Shown here one piece after another: positions 61,510-64,000 of a stretch of 64,000 bases of DNA. The position numbers were made by a program, and so were the translations under genes. Each line of letters starts with the position of its first letter. Positions within the stretch are counted from its first letter, which is position 1. Source of the stretch: Xylanibacter rodentium (GTDB lineage: Bacteria; Bacteroidota; Bacteroidia; Bacteroidales; Bacteroidaceae); contig NZ_JABKKE010000016.1 in NCBI RefSeq assembly GCF_013166575.1, forward strand, positions 27,914-91,913. The letters run 5' to 3'. Below the pieces are notes generated by a model. That model was not told the DNA's origin and did no database searches. It was given only the letters and a program-made list of their open reading frames with translations.

Positions 61510-62880
61510 TTACATCAGATGCAACCAGCGGAGGATGTCATTCAGATTGGCCATGACCATAAGCAGAATCAGTATGCCGAAACCTAAATATTCGGCCTTG
61601 ATCATGAAGTTCTCGCTTGGTTTGCGGCGCGTGATCATTTCGTAGAGCAGGAAGAGCACATGACCGCCGTCGAGTGCCGGGATGGGCAGTATGTTCATGA
61701 ATGCGAGGATGATGCTCAAGAAAGCCGTCATCTCCCAGAACGCATACCAGTTCCATGTTGCGGGGAACAGGTTGGCTATTGTTCCGAAGCCGCCTACCGA
61801 TTTGGCGCCTTCGGCAGAGAACACATACTTCATGTCGTCGACATAGCCTTTCAGTATGCCGCAACCGTATTTCACTCCGGCAGGGAAACTCTCGAAGAAT
61901 CCGTACTTTTTGGTTACAGGCTTGTAGAGTTCGGCCCAATGTTTTATAGTGAATCCCAACTTCAGGTCGGCCGAGAGGACCACGTCGGCCGTGTCGAGCC
62001 TTCCGGCGCGCTCGGTTACTATCGTAGCACGGCGCACTTTCATGCTGTCTGCCGGAGTCTTTGCCGTAACCATCACATCCATGAGGCGGCCGATCCGGTC
62101 GGTGAACTCGTTGTATGAGTCGATGGGCTTGCCGTTGAAAGCAACAATCCTGTCACCCTTTCTCATTCCGGCCTTCGCCGCGGCACTGCCCGGTATCACA
62201 CTGTCTGTCACTGCCGGTGTTAGCGGAGCCATGAACTTTGGTTCGGTCTTGAGCATGCCGAGCAGGTTTATCTCGCCGGGCAGACTGATACTCATCGCCT
62301 TTCCGTTACGGATAATGTCGGCGCGGGTAGCTTCGGACAGGTCGCGGAACATGTCCATGCCATACTCCTTGAACTCTCCGTTTTCAGTTCCCACTACGAT
62401 GTCGCCGTCGCGGAATCCGAGCTCTTTGGCTTCGCTGTTGAACTTCATTCCGTGGGTCATATCCTTTGTAGGGATATAAGTGTCTCCCCATGTGAAGAGC
62501 AGCATTGAGTAGATGAACAGAGCCAGCAGGAAGTTGACAAGTACACCGCCTACCATCACCAACAGGCGCTGCCATGCGGGTTTGGCGCGAAACTCCCACG
62601 GTTGCATCGGCTGTTTCATCTGGTCAGTGTCGAACGACTCGTCGATCATGCCTGCTATCTTGCAGTAGCCGCCCAATGGCAGCCATCCCATGCCGTATGT
62701 GGTTTCGCTGTTCTTAGGTTTGAACTCGAACAGGTGGAACCACGGGTCGAAAAACAGATAGAACTTCTCAACCCGTATGCCGAAAAGCCGTGCGAAAAAG
62801 AAGTGGCCGCCTTCGTGCAGCAGAACCAAGATTGATATGGCAAGCATAAACTGCAATGCCTTGATAAGTATTATTTCCAT
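61510..62880 (-). CDS. rseP: RseP/S2P-type intramembrane zinc metalloprotease
   Basis: This 456-residue protein has the HExxH site His22-Glu23-Gly-Gly-His26 (LLHEGGHFFFA) in its first membrane helix and the third zinc ligand motif LPIPALDGGHVLF near residue 400. Between them are the membrane-associated region (WLPLGGYCKIAGM) and a PDZ domain (ITDSVIPGSAAAKAGMRKGDRIVAFNGKPI pattern). It cleaves membrane proteins such as anti-sigma factors or signal peptides. It stands alone here; genes often near it (dxr, bam) are not seen within the window. Confidence 0.95.
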   Translation of the reverse strand: MEIILIKALQFMLAISILVLLHEGGHFFFARLFGIRVEKFYLFFDPWFHLFEFKPKNSETTYGMGWLPLGGYCKIAGMIDESFDTDQMKQPMQPWEFRAKPAWQRLLVMVGGVLVNFLLALFIYSMLLFTWGDTYIPTKDMTHGMKFNSEAKELGFRDGDIVVGTENGEFKEYGMDMFRDLSEATRADIIRNGKAMSISLPGEINLLGMLKTEPKFMAPLTPAVTDSVIPGSAAAKAGMRKGDRIVAFNGKPIDSYNEFTDRIGRLMDVMVTAKTPADSMKVRRATIVTERAGRLDTADVVLSADLKLGFTIKHWAELYKPVTKKYGFFESFPAGVKYGCGILKGYVDDMKYVFSAEGAKSVGGFGTIANLFPATWNWYAFWEMTAFLSIILAFMNILPIPALDGGHVLFLLYEMITRRKPSENFMIKAEYLGFGILILLMVMANLNDILRWLHLM

Positions 62881-62990
62881 TTCTTTTGTTTTGATGTTCC
62901 TGTCACTTTTTTGAGATAGGATTTTTGTTCTTATTGGTTTACAATGATAATTTAAGTTTCTGTTGCTGAAATTAGTTGGAACTCATCTTC

Positions 62991-63054
62991 CGTTTTCTCG
63001 CCGCGGCAGATTCTGAGCAGGCTCACTCTGCCCATATGGCTTGACGAAAACGTT
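62991..63054 (+). repeat. Nested-hairpin repeat, copy f (family 2)
   Basis: Outer CGTTTTC/GAAAACG and inner GCAGA..TGAGC/GCTCA..TCTGC are intact. GCCGC replaces GCCAT in the left middle arm. It lies upstream of rseP. Confidence 0.75.
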
Positions 63055-63070
63055 CGTCCGGAATAGTTAT

Positions 63071-63234
63071 AGTTAAACATTTATACTGTAGAATCCTTTG
63101 CGCCCTGACATGTATCGGTTAAACGTTCATACTGTAGAACCTTTTTCTGACATGTATCAGTTAAACGTTCATACTGTAGAACCTTTTGTTTTCTGACATG
63201 TATCGGTTAAATATTCAAAACTGTTGAAACCTTT
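63071..63234. repeat. Four imperfect 42-47-nt tandem repeats beside the transposase element
   Basis: Units start near 63071, 63118, 63160 and 63206 with GTTAAACGTTCATACTGTAG, followed by AACCTTT and CTGACATGTATC. The first and last units carry TTTGCGCCCTG, the outer end sequence of the adjacent element. So the array includes, or grew from, element-end DNA. Confidence 0.7.
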
Positions 63235-63903
63235 GCGCCCTGAAAGGGCAACAAGCACATAGCCCAGGGCAGAGCGTAGCGACACCCTGGGGATCGTGTA
63301 TTGACAATTCCGCGCCCTGAAAGGGCAAAAGCTTTAATCGCTAAACACATATTTCTCGTCATATTCAATATCATATAATTTTAAGAACTCAATGTATTCG
63401 TCTTCAAATGTGAGCTTTTGGTGATGTTCACGTTGCCTTTCGATATATTTTAATGTCTTGTCTACCATTGATTGGCTTACTGAGAAGACGCCATAACCGC
63501 CCTGCCATGCAAACATCCCGTAATGAGGATCAATGGATTTTATCCATCTGCTGCTATTGCGCTTTGTCTCCTCTACCACATTTGATATGCACCCGTTTCT
63601 TGATAATAGAAACAGTATGTGGACATGGTCGCATGTACCTCCTACCCTTATCACCCTGCTTCCGGTTGTATTGACAAGCTGGCCTATATATGAATGTACA
63701 CGTTCCAATTCTTCATCCCGTATCATGGGACTCGTTGTTCTGATATGGAAAATCAGATGGATGTATACTTTGCTTAATGATTGTGCCATTGTTTCATTAT
63801 GCTTTTGCCCTTTCAGGGCGTTGATGATTGTTTTGTGATTTGATTCCCCAGGGTGTCGCTACGCTCTGCCCTGGGCTATGTGCTTGTTGCCCTTTCAGGG
63901 CGC
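63235..63903. mobile_element. Complete single-gene Y1 (REP/IS200-type) transposable element, copy E3
   Basis: The left arm (63235-63328) and right arm (63802-63903) are inverted. Each carries an outer hairpin GCCCTgaaAGGGC, a middle hairpin CCCAGGG/CCCTGGG and an inner GCCCTgaaAGGGC followed by AAAAGC. The transposase gene fills the interior, with its stop codon about 3 bases from the left inner hairpin and its start about 15 bases from the right one. The gene-less copies at 711 and 54801 have the same arms. Confidence 0.85.
63334..63789 (-). CDS. Y1/HUH transposase (REP-associated, IS200-like)
   Basis: These 151 residues match the Y1_Tnp fold. The HUH metal motif is His55-Val-His57 in TCDHVHILFLL, and the likely catalytic tyrosine is Tyr115 in TLKYIERQREHH. 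An N-terminal strand YIHLIFHIR is typical of TnpA. The length equals single-domain IS200 TnpA. Such enzymes cut and join single-stranded DNA next to hairpins, which fits the hairpins directly flanking the gene. No tnpB accessory gene is present. The gene appears intact, so the element may be active and could also mobilise the gene-less copies. Confidence 0.9.
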   Translation of the reverse strand: MAQSLSKVYIHLIFHIRTTSPMIRDEELERVHSYIGQLVNTTGSRVIRVGGTCDHVHILFLLSRNGCISNVVEETKRNSSRWIKSIDPHYGMFAWQGGYGVFSVSQSMVDKTLKYIERQREHHQKLTFEDEYIEFLKLYDIEYDEKYVFSD

Positions 63904-64000
63904 ATATATATATATCAGCAGTTCAGACCTTTCAATCATGCTTTCTTTGCATATCCGTTTCATCGTCATTTCGTTTGCTCATACAGGGCAGGGCGCATAT
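63904..64000. other. Right edge without a recognised feature
   Basis: An AT dinucleotide run (about 63904-63912) is followed by sequence with no supported gene. GGGCAGGGCGC near the edge may start another element end but is cut off. Confidence 0.3.

Overview
The window is a stretch of a Bacteroidota chromosome, most likely order Bacteroidales (Prevotellaceae or Muribaculaceae-like; the family is inference). The evidence is direct: two SusC/SusD pairs, surface lipoproteins with acidic residues after the lipobox Cys, Bacteroidetes-type promoters (TTTG-N19-TAnnTTTG at 30057-30087 and, on the minus strand, at 33438-33468 and 54644-54674), few Shine-Dalgarno sites, a fused SecDF, type III glutamine synthetase, LL-diaminopimelate aminotransferase and GltB/GltD.

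Layout. (1) 1-1661: the 3' end of a secreted protein, its terminator, then 1.4 kb with no credible gene, packed with repeats of five kinds. (2) 1662-26803: one long plus-strand polysaccharide-utilisation locus: a 1176-aa secreted multi-module binding protein, a GH51/GH43 fusion enzyme, then FAS1 lipoprotein-SusC-SusD-FAS1-FAS1-SusC-SusD. No HTCS, ECF sigma/anti-sigma or other obvious regulator is present. It ends in a perfect 36-bp terminator hairpin. (3) 26989-38744: housekeeping and accessory genes: Pif1-like helicase (minus), a DsbD/ArsG-type membrane protein, kduI-kduD (uronate catabolism), HU (minus), rhomboid protease and EEP phosphatase (overlapping), and secDF. (4) 38907: tRNA-Arg(CCT). 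(5) 39258-49126: a second carbohydrate cluster: a GH43 of the exo-galactanase-like type, a GH97 with retaining (alpha-galactosidase-type) residues, a protein with three GH43 propellers in tandem, a small HTH protein and an outer-membrane TonB-dependent receptor-like barrel. (6) 49289-62880, minus strand: glnN, dapL, dapF, a GlsB-type membrane protein, gltD, gltB and rseP, i.e. ammonia assimilation (GS/GOGAT), DAP synthesis and envelope proteolysis. (7) 63235-63903: a complete one-gene REP/IS200-type element.

How it fits together. The CAZyme set (GH51, several GH43, galactanase-like GH43, GH97, kduID) fits a pectin-side-chain or arabinogalactan diet; the substrate is inference. The SusCD pairs would import oligosaccharides at the outer membrane, with the FAS1 and multi-module proteins as surface partners.

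The most unusual content is the repeat ecology: (a) a Y1/HUH transposase gene fitted almost exactly between two hairpin arms, plus two gene-less copies with the same arms 9-62 kb away and one solo end; (b) a 60-70 nt nested-hairpin repeat with five full copies and one half copy, several inside biosynthetic gene pairs, whose inner stem changes sequence but keeps pairing; (c) a 195-nt element in two copies with compensatory changes; and (d) two in-frame copies of a C/G-rich palindromic repeat inside gltB.
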